Positions 10,170-20,737 of a DNA stretch of 64,000 nt are shown here, piece by piece (within the stretch, counting starts at the first letter, position 1; the number at the start of each line of letters is the position of its first letter). The position numbers were made by a program, and so were the translations under genes. Source of the stretch: Erinaceus europaeus. Taxonomy: Eukaryota; Chordata; Mammalia; Eulipotyphla; Erinaceidae. The stretch spans positions 97,182-161,181 of the forward strand of contig NW_026647623.1 of NCBI RefSeq assembly GCF_950295315.1. The letters run 5' to 3'. Below the pieces are notes generated by a model, which was not told the origin of the DNA, searched no databases, and saw only the letters and a list, made by a program, of their open reading frames with translations.

Positions 10170-13100
10170 CTACAATGGATTCGATATGACATTCAGACAA
10201 TTGATTGATAAAACTTGGAGAGAAACTGTGCATCAGGAAAAGAATTGTCCAAAGTAGTAAAATCTCAAAATCATTAGCTATATGCAGTTCCAAAGTGACA
10301 TAGCGAAAAGGCTTGAGAAGGAACTCATCAAGGAGACTCTCGACATGGACAGGCACAACAAGTTTCCTAGTCTGGCAACAGACACAGTACATCTGGTAGT
10401 TCTCAGTGCAAGCCTCAGGGCAAAAGCTCTCCCTCTTCAGTGTTTTTACATCTGAAAGGAGAAAAGTGACCTAGGGCCATAGAGAGCTACAATGGTGTCA
10501 ATATTGATCTGTAAATCAGAATGTACCAAGTGTTTTGCAAAAAATTAATTTATTATAAACTCTGAGTGATACTGGCATGGAAATGAGGAGACAGAATATG
10601 GCTTGTGTCAGAAAGACTTACAAACTGAGGCTCCAGTAGCCTAGGTGAAATCGCCAACGCAACAAGACACAGAGCTAAGCAGTGTTCTGCTAACTCTCTT
10701 TGTATATCTGTGCCTGTCAGTAAAATAAGTATAAAAGTAAAATATTAATAAGTGCAGACAGAGTGAGTGAGAGCCTGTGAGAGTCAGAGACAGAGAAGGC
10801 AAGAAGAGAAATAGAAGAGTGGGAAAGAGACCAGAAGTCAAAAACCTCCCACACTGTGTTCATACATGACAGGTTCAAACCTGGGTTGTCGAGATTGTAA
10901 GGAAGCAGTCTCAAGTCCACAGACCCAAGACCACCCCAGGCTTTACCATATGTTTGTAGTATTTACGACATGAAATGTATTGTGAGTGTAAACTTCCCTT
11001 CAATTATAAGAGAAAAAACTATCAAGCAGGAGAAATGACCCCTCATGTAATATAGGACTAAATAAATATGTAAATAAATGGCGATGATATAGGAGGATTG
11101 AAAAAAATGAAAAATAAAAACAAAAAGTACAAGACCTGATTACAGGAGAAAATGGAAACCATATGCTGAGAAACAGAGGGCAGCTTCGAAAATTCCGAGA
11201 CACTTCAGAGTCCAGGGAAATTAAGATTTCAGGAGAATGAAAAGAAACTCATATGTACTGAAGCTTACACTAGAGAAAGGAGGCAACTTCTGTACTATGA
11301 TAGTTACAATAAGGATGCTGATAGAAATGCTATTAGAAATGCTACTGGAAGGTTCTATTATATATAATTGTATTGAATCCTGCTCCAACTAGGTGGCCAA
11401 TTATTAATGAAAAAGGAAGCTGTTATAAATGTGTTAATTTTGATAAAGATCAACATAGGTCGACAATTCTAAAAATGACAGATATATATATTTGTATATA
11501 TATATACGTTTATTATAAAATCTGAGAGAAACTGCCATGGAAATGAGGAGACAGAATATGGCTTGTGTCATAGAGACTTACAAAGCTGTGGCTTCAGTAG
11601 CGTAGGTGATATCACCAACAAAACAAGCCAGAGCTCAGCAGTGCTCTGGTAACTCTCTTTGTATATCTTGGCCTGTCAGTAAAATAAGTATATAAGTAAA
11701 ATATCAATCAGTGAAGAAACAGTGTGTGAGAGCATGTGAGAGTTAGAGACAGAGAAGGCAAGAAGAGTAATAGATGAGTTGGAAAGAGACCAGAAGTCAA
11801 AAACCTCCTACACTGTGTTCATTGATGACAGGTTCAAAGCTGGCTTTTAGAGATTGTAAGGCAGCAGCTCTCATGCCCACAAAACCCATATAACCCCAGC
11901 CTTCACTATATGATGTACTATCAGACCTGACAGTAATGTGTGTGTGTGTGTTTGTCTGGCTGTCTGTGTGTGTCTGTATGTGCTCAGAGCTCACAGTATA
12001 GTAGTGTCAAGGCATGGGTGTCAAGATAGCCAGCCTCACCTACAACTTATGTACAGAGAATCTAGCTGGTCAGGTCAAGCCACCTACCCTAGATTCTGGC
12101 TAAAAAAGAATGCATATGCAAAGGTACTCTCATGTCTCCCTTTCCTGTGTTCCCGATTCAGTCCCACACCTCACTATCAACCAAACACTGCCAACGGGGT
12201 AAGCTGGGGAACCCCTCGGAATTCAGGGGCATGAGCCTGTCTAGATACGTTTGACTGCCTACTCAGCCTCCAGACTCTCAGTCCACTGCTCAGGGCAGCA
12301 GATTACCAGCCCAGAAAGAGCTGTGTTTCAAAATAGATGAGAACTGTGTTTGACCAAACAATAGTGGATGAAACCGGCCCTCAAACCTATTCTTTGGGTC
12401 CGACTAAAGCAACTACTCCTGTGGCCTCACAATCCATGATCATGGTGTCTTGGTGTCCACACATCACACTCAGAGAGATTCCCAGAAGTAGGCATGCATA
12501 AGTGTCCCATACAAAGTCGCTATGCTTGCAGGAAGCACAAAATCCCTGGGCTCTTCCTATGGAGAGACGAAAGGAAGATGGATGCCTCCATTGGAGGAAT
12601 TAGGATCTTCCAGTGGAGATCATGGCCCCGCCCACACCTGCGGGCCTGGCTGCTGCTAATAATTGCAATTGGAAACACCTGTTACCACTTGGGACCTGAG
12701 GACATACTCAGGAATCCCTCCAGGAACTAGCATGCTGGCAGACCTCCTGACCCCGGGATAGCTGTGCTCCTAGTTGGGAGGGACATCGGGCCAGAGGTGA
12801 GAATATTACCTAGATACAAGAAAGAACTTCAGGTTTCAAAAGGATTTGAAACCCCAGGAGGCAGTTTGAAACGCCATTTCACAGCCATAAAAACACCCTC
12901 TTTATGAACCCTGGAAACTTCCGTTTTACATTAAAAATCTGGACACTGGTGTGGCCATCAGTACCACAAATCCTTTACATTCGGCCCAATAGAGGGAAAG
13001 CACAATGTTGTGCCAGGGTGGTAGAGTTTCACTTCTCTTCACCTGGGCTCTCATGGAATAAGGACAAGAATGAGGTGCAGGAAATTGAGGAGGGCTGCAT

Positions 13101-13949
13101 TTAGGCTGAGTGTCAGACACAGGGTTCTGTAGAATGGGAGTCAAGCACAGAGGGCATGGATAGCTTCAGCTGGAGATGTACATATGCCTGTTACCTGCAG
13201 CAGGAACGGTGTCTCCTCAGTTCCCCTCTGTACTATGCCATATGCATGAGACTAAATAATCCAAAGGACAAATAAAGGAAAATATCAACACGTAGAAGAC
13301 CGAGTTCAGGATGCATGCAATGACTTCCAGGAAGGATCCAGGGAAGAAGGCATGTAGAGACAGTCAGAGAGACAGAATGACAGTGACTGAAAAGGACAGA
13401 AATCCTGGCCCTGTGTTGATCAGTGCCAGAGCACTGAAGACAAACCCTCCATGTCCATGTATACTTCTTACAAGTGGCATTGTTATTTTATGATTGTGAG
13501 GAAAGGTTACACTTAGAACATCTAGGTCTTAGCCCACTCTGAGAAGCAACACTTGGCCTGCAGCCCACTCTCCAAAACTGTCCTTGCCTCTCCAAATTGG
13601 AAGTAGTTTTAGTGATGCTCCAGCCAAATGCAGGCTGGCATATTTCATCTCCCTGATCTAGCCTCAGCCTGTCCTGTGTGCAGGGAACTGCACTATGTCT
13701 ATTTCTTCTTAGATTTACAGTTTTGGTATAGGACTCGGTGGACAAAAAGAGCAAGAGGGAAGTAGATGATTTGGCAGCTGTACTTTGTGCTGACAGAGAT
13801 TTGTAGAGTGATAAGAGGTAAAAGAATGGATCTGTGAGATGTCTCTCATAACTGTGGCTCAGAAGGGCCAGGTGTATCCGCATTACTACCCGAATCCAGA
13901 GTTGTGCAGTTCTCTAGGTAAAATATATTCTCAGAACTCTACATGTTAC

Positions 13950-13998
<49 letters not shown>

Positions 13999-14027
13999 CA
14001 GAGAGAGACACTTATGTAGTAATTTTC
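10170..14027 (+). repeat. A unit U3 with long C block
   Basis: a1 10170-10440; a C block with both short and long forms about 10441-11795; a3 11796-12130 with a (TG)n tract near 11935; a4 12131-13945; a short AT tract and GA run at about 13950-14010. The C part has two copies of the gaggagacagaatatgg landmark (about 10589 and 11548). Confidence 0.85.
10972..11795 (+). repeat. Long C block, AT-rich
   Basis: It starts with aaatgtattgtgagtg and is A-rich (aaataaaaac runs). It contains a TA-rich patch near 11480-11515, then the gaggagacagaatatgg and cctgtcagtaaaataagtat landmarks. It matches the three C copies at 36.26-39.07 kb. No RNA or protein product is recognised. Confidence 0.8.
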
Positions 14028-14180
14028 TACAAAATTATGTATTATGTATGCGATATGACATTCAGACAATTGATTGTTAAAACCTGGAGAGAAACTGTGC
14101 ATCAGGATAAGAATTGTCCAAAGGAGTAAAATATCCAAATAATTAGCTATATGCAGCTCCAAAGGGACCGATTGAAAAAG

Positions 14181-14280
14181 TCAGTGATTGGCAAGCAACC
14201 TTGAGAACCGCCCATATGGCCCTGCAGCACTCTCATTGGGCAGCCTCTGGAAGGCCTGCCCACCAGCCATTTCTGCTGGA
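14181..14280 (+). promoter_or_regulatory. Short G block, CCAAT-rich promoter-like
   Basis: About 100 GC-rich bases contain two inverted CCAAT boxes (gattggcaag near 14186 and cattgggcag near 14236) and a ccgccca box. The block corresponds to the 3' part of the longer G blocks at 25.26 and 35.10 kb. Promoter activity is inferred only from box content. Confidence 0.4.
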
Positions 14281-15952
14281 AAAAGATGAGAATTCAAAAT
14301 CCTCCTACACTGTGTTCATTGATGTCAGGTTCAAAGCTGGCTTGTATAGATTGTAAGGCATCAGCTCTCATGCCCACAGACCCCAGACAACCCCAGCCTT
14401 CACCACATGCTGTACTATCAGACCTGACAGTAATGTGTCTGTGGGTGTGTCTGTCTGTCTGTGACTGTGTGTGCTCAGAGCTCACCTATATTTGTCTCAG
14501 AGCATAGGTGGGAAGGTAGCCAGCCTCACCTGCAACTTATGTACAGAAAACCTAGATGGTCAGGGCAAGACAACTATCCCAGTTTCTGGCTAAGCAAAAT
14601 GCACATGCAAAGGGACTCATGGCTACCTCTCCTGAGTTCGCGATTCAATCTCTTGCCTGACTATCATCCAAACACTGCCAATGGGGTTAGCTGGGGCACC
14701 CCTCAGAATTCAGGGGCATAAGCCTGTGCAGTCACGTTTGGCTGCCTACTCACCCTTCAGACTCTCAGTCCACTGTTCAAGCCACCAGATTACAAGCACA
14801 GAAAGAACCCAGAAATAGCTGTGTTTCAACATAGATGGGAACTGTGTTCGACCAAACAATAGTGGATGAACCGGTCCATTAAACCTGTCCTTTGGGTCTG
14901 TCTAAGGCAATTGCTTCTGTGGCCTCACATCCCAGATCATGGAGTCCTGGTGTCCACACATCACACTCATAGAGATTCCCAGAAGTAGGCATGCATGAGT
15001 GTCCCATACAAAGTCTCTCTGCTTGCAGGAAGCACAAATTCCCCCGGGCCCTTGCTATGGACAGAAAAAAGAAAGATGGATGCCTCCATTGGCTGTATTT
15101 GGAGCTTCCAGTGGAGATCACAGCCCCGCACCTCACCTGTAGGCCTGGATGCTGCTAATAAAGGCAATTGGAAACGCCTGATACCACTTGGGCCCTGAGG
15201 ACATACTCAGGAATCCCTCCAGGAGGTAGCAGGCTGGCAGACCTCCTGACCCCGGGATTGCTGTGCTCCTAGTTGGGAGGGACATCGGGCCAGAGATGAG
15301 AATATTCCCTAGATACCAGAAAGAACTTCAGGTTTCAAAATGATTTGAAAACCCCATGAGGCACTTGGAAATGTCATTTCACAGCCATCAAAACACCCTC
15401 TTTCAGAACCCTGGAAGCTTCCATTTTGCCTGGAAAATCTCAGAATTCAAAATCCTCCTAAACTGTGTTCATTGATAACAGGTTCAAACCTGGCTTCTAG
15501 AGATTGTAAGGCAGCAGCTCTCATGCCCAGACATCCCAGACAGCCCCAGCCTTCACCATATGCTGTACTACCAGACTTGACAGTAAATTGTTTGTGTGTG
15601 TGTGTTTTTCTGTATGTCGGAATGTGTTTGTCTGTGTGTGCTCAGAGCTCACCTGTAGAAGTATCAGAGCATGGGTGTCAAGGTAGCCAGCCTCACCTGC
15701 AACTTATATAAAGAGAACCTAGCTGGTCAGAGCAAGCCAGCTAGCCCAGATTCTGGCTCAGCAAGAATGCATATGCAAAGGGACTCTCATGTCTAAATCT
15801 CCTGAGTTCCCTATTAATCCCATGCCTCACTATCTATCATCCAGAGGAAGCTGGGGCACCCCTGAGAATTCAGGCGCATGAGCCTGTCCAGTCACATTTG
15901 GCTGCCTACTCAACATCTAGGCTCTCAGTCCACTGCTCTGGGCAGCAGATTA

Positions 15953-15958
15953 CAAGCA
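15953..15958. repeat. Target-site duplication, left copy
   Basis: The hexamer CAAGCA directly abuts the provirus end and is repeated at 20732-20737. Six bases is the usual duplication length for betaretrovirus-like insertions. Confidence 0.9.
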
Positions 15959-16262
15959 TGCCGGGATAGCCGGAGGGTACTTCTTCCCGAGCTAGTGCTC
16001 TCTGGGTTGGAGAGAACTCAACTGGAGCTGATCTAGGCTGCTGTGTGGGAGAGGGATCAGGAACTCGTGCTGCACCAACTTCCGCAGGAGATACACTCTG
16101 GAACTCTCGGAGACGGAAAGCAATTTCCAAGTGTCTTTAATCAGAAGAGCAGCTGTTTTTATACTCTCCAAGTAGGGTGGAAACAGGATGTGATATAGAG
16201 AGGGTGGAGAGAAAAGTGACTGGTGAAAATCAGAGTTTGACAAGGAGGGGGCGGAACAGGGG
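15959..16262 (-). mobile_element. 3' LTR, 5'-truncated
   Basis: It matches the 5' LTR from the CA end up to about 16262, then runs directly into RNase H sequence. About 165 bp of U3 are absent, and an additional gap of about 25 bp lies near 16235. A TATAAAA box is at about 16153-16164 and an ATTAAA poly(A) signal at 16136-16141, both on the minus strand. Confidence 0.9.
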
Positions 16263-17813
16263 ACCAGGAAGAGGGCTGTGGGAACGTAGGTGCTGAACAT
16301 ACAGTGGATGGCTTCGAGAACAGAGCATAGAGGCAATTTGAATTAAAAGAGGAGAAAGTGGGTTGTCATCAATTCTTACATAAGATCGAGCAAGCCATGG
16401 AAGTAAGTTAACAGTATACACACTGTCAGAAAAAAGGTTGAAGGATTCTGGTACAGCTTTTAATGCAAGGAAAACAGCATAAAGTTCTTTGTACTGAGGG
16501 GAATTATCAGGAAGATCAGTAAAGAGAGGTTTGGGGTATTGTTGGTCTGGATAATATATAAGGGCAGCAGCTCCCTTTTTTCCACCATCAGTGAACACTG
16601 TAGGAGCAGAGGGGATGGGATCTCGAGAGAAAAGTTTAGGTACTAGTAGAGGCAACAGAGGTAAAGAAGCTATCAAATTATTAGAGGGAAAATGATTATC
16701 TAATTGTCCTGGAAAACCCATTAAACTTATGGCAAAACGAGAATGGTGGCGTATTAGCCATTCTGTATCAGTGAGAGAAAAGGGAAGAATGATTGAATCT
16801 GGTTCCCTTCCTAAGACCTGAACCGATCTGTTTCTTCCTTGGCGAACCATAAATGCTAAGGCATCAATCTCGGTAAGGAGTCTTGGAGCTCCACCTACTG
16901 GCGTATGAAGCCATTCGAGGACGCCATGTTTCTGCCACAATGCCCCCACTACCATGGGGGTGGAGTTAAAGATTAGAAGATTTACTGGAGAGGAGGGGGA
17001 GAATCGAACGAGGTGCATGTCCTGGAGAGCCTGGTTAACTTTTTCCAGAGCCAAGGATGCTTCGGGGGTTAACATACGCTTTGAGGAGGGCTGTTTGTTT
17101 CCTTTTAACAGATCGAACAGTGGTTGCAGGCAGCTCGTAGGCAGATAAAGATACTGCCTAAGCCAATTCAAATTTCCAAGAAAACTTTGTAAAGAAGCAA
17201 GAGTGAGATTAGAAGGGAAAGTAACACAAGGTTTTAAAGGACGAATCTGCGTTAGGGAAATCTCTGAGCCTAAGAAAGATATTGGAGGGATTAGCTGTAT
17301 CTTCTCAGGAGCTACATTAAGTCCACTTCTCTTTAAGGCAGGGATTAGAAAATCACGTAGGGCGGAGAGATCTGTATCTAATTCTTCCCATATTAATACG
17401 TCATCCATATAATGAAAAACCTTAAGGCCCTTATGAATATATGGAAAAAGGGCAGATTTAACAACCTCTTGACAAATAGTAGGACTATTAGCCATGCCCT
17501 GGGGCAGTACCACCCATTCAAATCTATCGGCTGGGCTGGCATTATTAATAGAAGGAACAGAGAAAGCAAAACGTTTACAATCTTGTGGGTGTAAGGGAAT
17601 AGAGAAAAAACAATCCTGTATATCAATAGCTATGATTGGAATTCCTGTGGGAATTGCGGAAGCAAGAGGCAAACACCTTTGGGGGGAGCCCCAAACCTGC
17701 ATGGTTTTATTAACTGCACGAAGATCTTGAAGGAGGCGCCATTTTCCTGAGCGCTTTTTAATTACAAAGACTGGAGTATTCCATGGGCTCCGAGAATGAC
17801 GAATGTGTCCCAA
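16230..17813 (-). pseudogene. pol: ERV pol: reverse transcriptase and partial RNase H
   Basis: A 527-residue open frame in the provirus. The reverse transcriptase part shows the SPWNTPVFVIKKRSGKWR fingers motif at residues about 9-26 and YMDD at residues 135-138 (complement 17400-17411), flanked by betaretrovirus-type sequence. A connection segment follows. RNase H begins near residue 405 with TDGG (Asp at about 408), then an E in YKELYAV and a D in FSDS. The last catalytic Asp, which lies downstream of the LPGPL stretch in this family, is lost: the frame crosses the deletion junction near 16262 and ends inside LTR sequence. Upstream, a TAG stop at complement 17823-17825 interrupts the frame between protease and this segment. 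The open length suggests late decay, but the product would lack integrase and a complete RNase H. Confidence 0.93.
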
Positions 17814-17822
17814 AGATAACTG

Positions 17823-17825
17823 CTA
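17823..17825 (-). other. In-frame TAG stop at start of RT
   Basis: The reading frame of the reverse transcriptase extends upstream of this codon towards the end of the protease frame without another stop. TAG here is therefore a lesion rather than the frame boundary. Confidence 0.75.
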
Positions 17826-17941
17826 TTTGACGAGTTTTTTTAAAATTTCTAGCTTCTCCCTAGGCAAAGGCCACTGTTCCACCCAGACAGGCTCATTAGA
17901 AAGCCAATCTAAGCGGGGAGTTCTGTTACGAACAGTGGCAG

Positions 17942-18568
17942 TTAGTATTGGGGGTGCTGGTTGGGTCTAGCAGTCTCACAGGAGTGAGTGTGGTGTCCTG
18001 CAGAGGTGTCTGAGGATATCACTACATCTAAAGATTCCAGCAAGTCTCTTCCCAATAAATTGGTGCTTATATCAGCTATTAAAGGCTGAAAGCGTCCGGT
18101 AGTCCCTTCTGGATCTTCCCACACAAGGGAATCTCGTGTGCGGAATGCCTGAGTCAATCCTCCAACACCATGTAAGCGTGGTCCTGGGAGGAGTTCCCAA
18201 CTCTGGGGAACCTCTGCTTGTCTTAATATTGTCTTATCTGCTCCCGTGTCAATCAAACACTTAAAAGGAATATTACCAATTTTTACAGTCATAGTTGGGT
18301 GACCCCTTTCTAAAACAGGGGTGGTCCATAAAATCTCAGGCTCTGAATTCGAGCTGTTCTCTTGCTCCAGCCGGTTATTTCTATGCTGGAAGTTCCCACA
18401 TACCACGGGTTCCTCCTTCTGCTCACCCTCTGTTATTATTACTTGGCGTGGTGGGTATAGCGACGGATTGGGTCCCAAGCTGGGCTTCTGGTTGTGGAAG
18501 AAGGGCACTGCACCAAGCGGGCGACCTGCTTCCTTCCCTCTTGGGGGCGGGGCTAAGGGAAGCCCCAT
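17942..18568 (-). pseudogene. pro: ERV protease frame
   Basis: A 208-residue open frame lies between gag and pol. The retroviral aspartic protease active site LIDTGADKTIL falls at residues about 104-114 (complement about 18226-18258), and the conserved C-terminal LLGRDLL motif near residue 170. The flap region between them is glycine-containing (HGVGG). The first 100 residues form a Pro-rich and charged linker. I see no dUTPase domain, although many betaretroviruses carry one in this frame. The frame ends just before the pol frame, consistent with the usual pro-pol frameshift arrangement, though I could not identify the slip site. The protease core itself looks uninterrupted. Confidence 0.88.
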
Positions 18569-18630
18569 ACCTAGTTTAAATCCCTGTTTACATTTGGCAG
18601 AGGCGTGCCGTTCCTATGGAACCTTGACCA

Positions 18631-18672
18631 ACAATCTCTCCTCCAGTGAAATCCTTTCTGGCATCTGGGACA
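18631..18672 (-). other. Nucleocapsid zinc knuckle 2
   Basis: A C-x2-C-x4-H-x4-C motif of 14 codons, complete, just downstream of the TGA at 18679-18681. Confidence 0.9.
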
Positions 18673-18700
18673 AGGCATTCATGGTCTCTGATTCCCTGTC

Positions 18701-18783
18701 TGGAGGCGGGGTTGCCCTGATTGGAGGTGGGGTCGCCCTGACTGGAGGTGGGGTCGCCCTGACTGGAGGCGGGGTCGCGGTCT
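18701..18783 (-). repeat. 21-bp minisatellite between zinc knuckles
   Basis: Four tandem units of tggaggtggggtcgccctgac type, each 21 bp (seven codons). They begin at 18701, 18722, 18743 and 18764 and lie within gag between the two knuckles. The length keeps the reading frame. Confidence 0.92.
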
Positions 18784-18792
18784 ATTTTCTGG

Positions 18793-18834
18793 ACATTGGT
18801 TACGCCAATGCCCTTGGCGACCGCACTGAAAGCA
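18793..18834 (-). other. Nucleocapsid zinc knuckle 1
   Basis: A C-x2-C-x4-H-x4-C motif with all zinc ligands present and the usual aromatic residues, in the frame that continues from capsid past a TGA. Confidence 0.93.
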
Positions 18835-18966
18835 AGCTCCTTTTTGCTTATGTAAGGTAGCTGCATAGGCCTGTAACATAGGTCCTTGAAAAGAGCTTGA
18901 TCTGAGATCCTGTGTAGCTAGAATCCAAGTATCTGGGTGTTCGTTTTTAAGAGTGATACAGGCCTG

Positions 18967-19878
18967 TCAAAAATGCGGAAGCATTCCATCCCAGACTATG
19001 GATTGCAGAAGAAGAAAAGGAGCGTCAGGATTATAAATCTTCCTTTCCAAACTCGACTGGACCCTGGCAATGAATTTAGCGAGGGATTCATCAGGTTCTT
19101 GTTGCAGGGAGAGAATGGGGGCTGAGGCTGCTCCCATGGGTGGTGTTAATCGCTCCCATGCTTTTAATGCACACAGGCGTACTTGATCAAAATACCCCAC
19201 TGGAAACTTGGCTTCCGCCTGTTGAATCCCTGTTTCTAATTGGCCTGTTCCAAACAATGCATCAAAATTACCCTCTGGCTGATTTTGAATATTTTTCCGC
19301 GATTGTTGTAAACATTCATCGCGAAAGAATGCCTCCCATTGCAGGAAGAGGGGGCCTGGGAGCGTAGCACGAGTCACATCTCTCCAATCTTGAGGGGTAT
19401 TAAGGTTCTGAAGCAGGCCTTGTAAAATGGACCTGGTCCATGGGGCATGAACACCGTCATCTTTGATAGCCTGGCGTAGTTCCTTCAGGTCTGTGGCGGA
19501 ATATGGATACCAGGCCTGAGGTTTTTGTCTATTGGGGGCAATATTGACTGGAAATGTGTGGACTTGCTCTAAGTGTGTAGCGGTAGGAGGAGTCATCGAA
19601 GTGGAAGCTTCTGGACAAGTGGCCGAAGAAGTGGTTTTGGAGGCTACAGGAGAATTCGGACATGTGTCTATCAAAACAGGGTGGGGTGAAGAAGCAGCCA
19701 TGGAGGCAGCAGGAGGTTCCGGACACGTTTCTGCCAAAATGGGGGTGGCCGAAGAAGTGGCTGTGGAGTCCAAAGGAGAATTCGGACACGTGTCTGCAAA
19801 AATAGGGGCCTCAGGGCAAGATGCCAAAATAGGGGCCTCAGGGCAAGATGCAGAGGAATTAGGGTGGGTCAAGATCAC
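18967..19878 (-). pseudogene. ERV capsid plus Pro-rich segment
   Basis: A 303-residue open frame. The first 125 or so residues are Pro/Ser/Thr-rich with repeated CPEAP/TCPNSP-like units. Capsid follows: a FPVN start-like stretch near residue 130, a NTPQDW motif near residue 180, an FDALFGTG loop, and a major homology region around residues 255-272. It ends in a TGA shortly after the capsid C-terminal helix. It is close to the capsid of the fragment at 1-640 and, by motif order, to IAP-type Gag. Confidence 0.88.
19590..19860 (-). repeat. Imperfect repeats in gag Pro-rich region
   Basis: Imperfect units of about 60 bp carrying gaattcggacacgtgtctgc-type sequence, plus two exact copies of ataggggcctcagggcaaga near 19801-19850. 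They occupy the same gag position as the repeats at 890-1392 but have unrelated unit sequence. Confidence 0.8.
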
Positions 19879-19903
19879 GACAGGCCTTTGCTTCTTCTTG
19901 TTT

Positions 19904-20191
19904 TTAAGGTGCTTGGTTAAGTTCTATGATTACTTCCTTTATCTCTTTGACCTCAGCCTCTAGGTCCTTAAGCCTTTTGAGAGGTTGACCTATATATCCC
20001 TTAAAAGCTGCTATGATGATCAACAGGATATAAGGTGAAGCCCCGAGAAAAATGTCCCAGATATATAAAAATTGTATACTGGAAAAAGAATGCAGGATTT
20101 GGAAAAGATTTTCCATGGTGGAAAGATCTCCGGAAAACAATAAGAAAGAAAAAAAATCACAGTGCCTTAACACAATATTGCAGATACCCAA
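19904..20191 (-). pseudogene. ERV gag N-terminal frame, TM plus charged helix
   Basis: A 95-residue frame beginning about 50 bp after the primer binding site. Residues about 40-65 are strongly hydrophobic (FLGASPYILLIIIAAF) and residues about 70-92 are Lys/Glu/Leu-rich with coiled-coil character. This does not resemble a globular matrix domain. It is reminiscent of the ER-targeting N-terminus of intracisternal particle Gag, which is an analogy only. The frame ends at TAA near 19904, and the next gag part is in another frame. Confidence 0.6.
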
Positions 20192-20240
20192 AAGGTGTGT
20201 ACTTATCTAAGATGTCTTCTTGTAAATCTGCTGCTTACAG

Positions 20241-20259
20241 GTCCCTGTTCCGGGCGCCA
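20241..20259 (-). promoter_or_regulatory. tRNA-Lys3-type primer binding site
   Basis: Minus-strand TGGCGCCCGGAACAGGGAC lies two bases after the LTR end. It equals the known Lys3 primer site with one extra G in the middle, so the tRNA match carries a one-base insertion. Confidence 0.88.
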
Positions 20260-20261
20260 GA

Positions 20262-20731
20262 TGCAGGATAGCCTGAGGGTACTTCTTCCCGAGCTAGTGC
20301 TCTCTGGGTTGGAGAAAACTCAACTGGAGCTGATCTAGGCTGCTGTGTGGGAGAGGGATCAGGAACTCGTGCTGCACCAACTTCCGCAGGAGATACACTC
20401 TGGAACTCTCGGAGCTGGAAAGCAATTTCCAAGTGTCTTTAATCAGAAGAGCAGCTGTTTTTATACTCTCCAAGTACGGTGGAAACAGGATGTGATATAG
20501 AGAGGGTGGAGAGAAAAGTGACTGGTGAAAATCAGAGTGTGACAAAGAAGGGATCAGTGTGTGACAAGGAGGGGGTGGAGCAGGAGAGAATCCTATCATA
20601 GAACCACCAATGCCCTGGAGTGCTTTATGTAAAAGTGATTTATGTAAATAGACCAAAGCTTTGGATCAGTAAAATCCCTATATAGGCATATGGTTAAGCA
20701 GAAGCCAGGGGGAGATGGCAACTACCCAACA
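20262..20731 (-). mobile_element. 5' LTR, complete (470 bp)
   Basis: It begins TGTTGGGTAG at 20731 and ends TGCA at 20262. The TATAAAA box (complement 20455-20465) and ATTAAA poly(A) signal (complement 20438-20443) are close together, implying a short R. A second TATATAG near the start of U3 is probably incidental. It is flanked outside by CAAGCA. Confidence 0.93.
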
Positions 20732-20737
20732 CAAGCA
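20732..20737. repeat. Target-site duplication, right copy
   Basis: CAAGCA, identical to 15953-15958. Confidence 0.9.

Larger units (their letters stand above)
18588..20191 (-). pseudogene. gag: ERV gag region, broken
   Basis: Gag-like sequence in 5' to 3' order: a 95-residue frame (20191-19904) with a hydrophobic segment and a charged helix; a Pro/Ser/Thr-rich repeat region; capsid (18967-19878, with a major homology region near 19078-19112); and nucleocapsid with two zinc knuckles. Breaks: a frame change around 19880-19915, a TGA at complement 18967-18969 just after capsid, and a TGA at complement 18679-18681 between the knuckles. Both TGA codons could come from CpG decay of CGA, but this is a guess. 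No classical matrix domain is recognised. Order and motifs are as in IAP/betaretrovirus Gag. Confidence 0.9.
15959..20731 (-). mobile_element. IAP/betaretrovirus-like provirus, deleted
   Basis: A 4.77-kb minus-strand provirus, bounded by TG..CA ends and a perfect 6-bp direct repeat. From its 5' end (right) it carries: a 470-bp LTR, a Lys3-type primer site, a gag region broken by a frame change and two TGA stops, a protease frame, and reverse transcriptase plus most of RNase H. It then joins a shortened 3' LTR. Integrase, env, polypurine tract and the first part of 3' U3 are missing. The two LTRs differ by roughly eight or nine substitutions plus a gap of about 25 bp over about 300 shared bases, counted by eye. 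That suggests an old but not ancient insertion. The capsid, YMDD and protease motifs support class II. It cannot be autonomous. Confidence 0.93.

Noticed and set aside
18321..18860. Plus-strand 179-codon frame with GGGVALTGGGVAL repeats
   Set aside because: Antisense to the nucleocapsid 21-bp minisatellite; the open frame comes from the in-frame repeat length.
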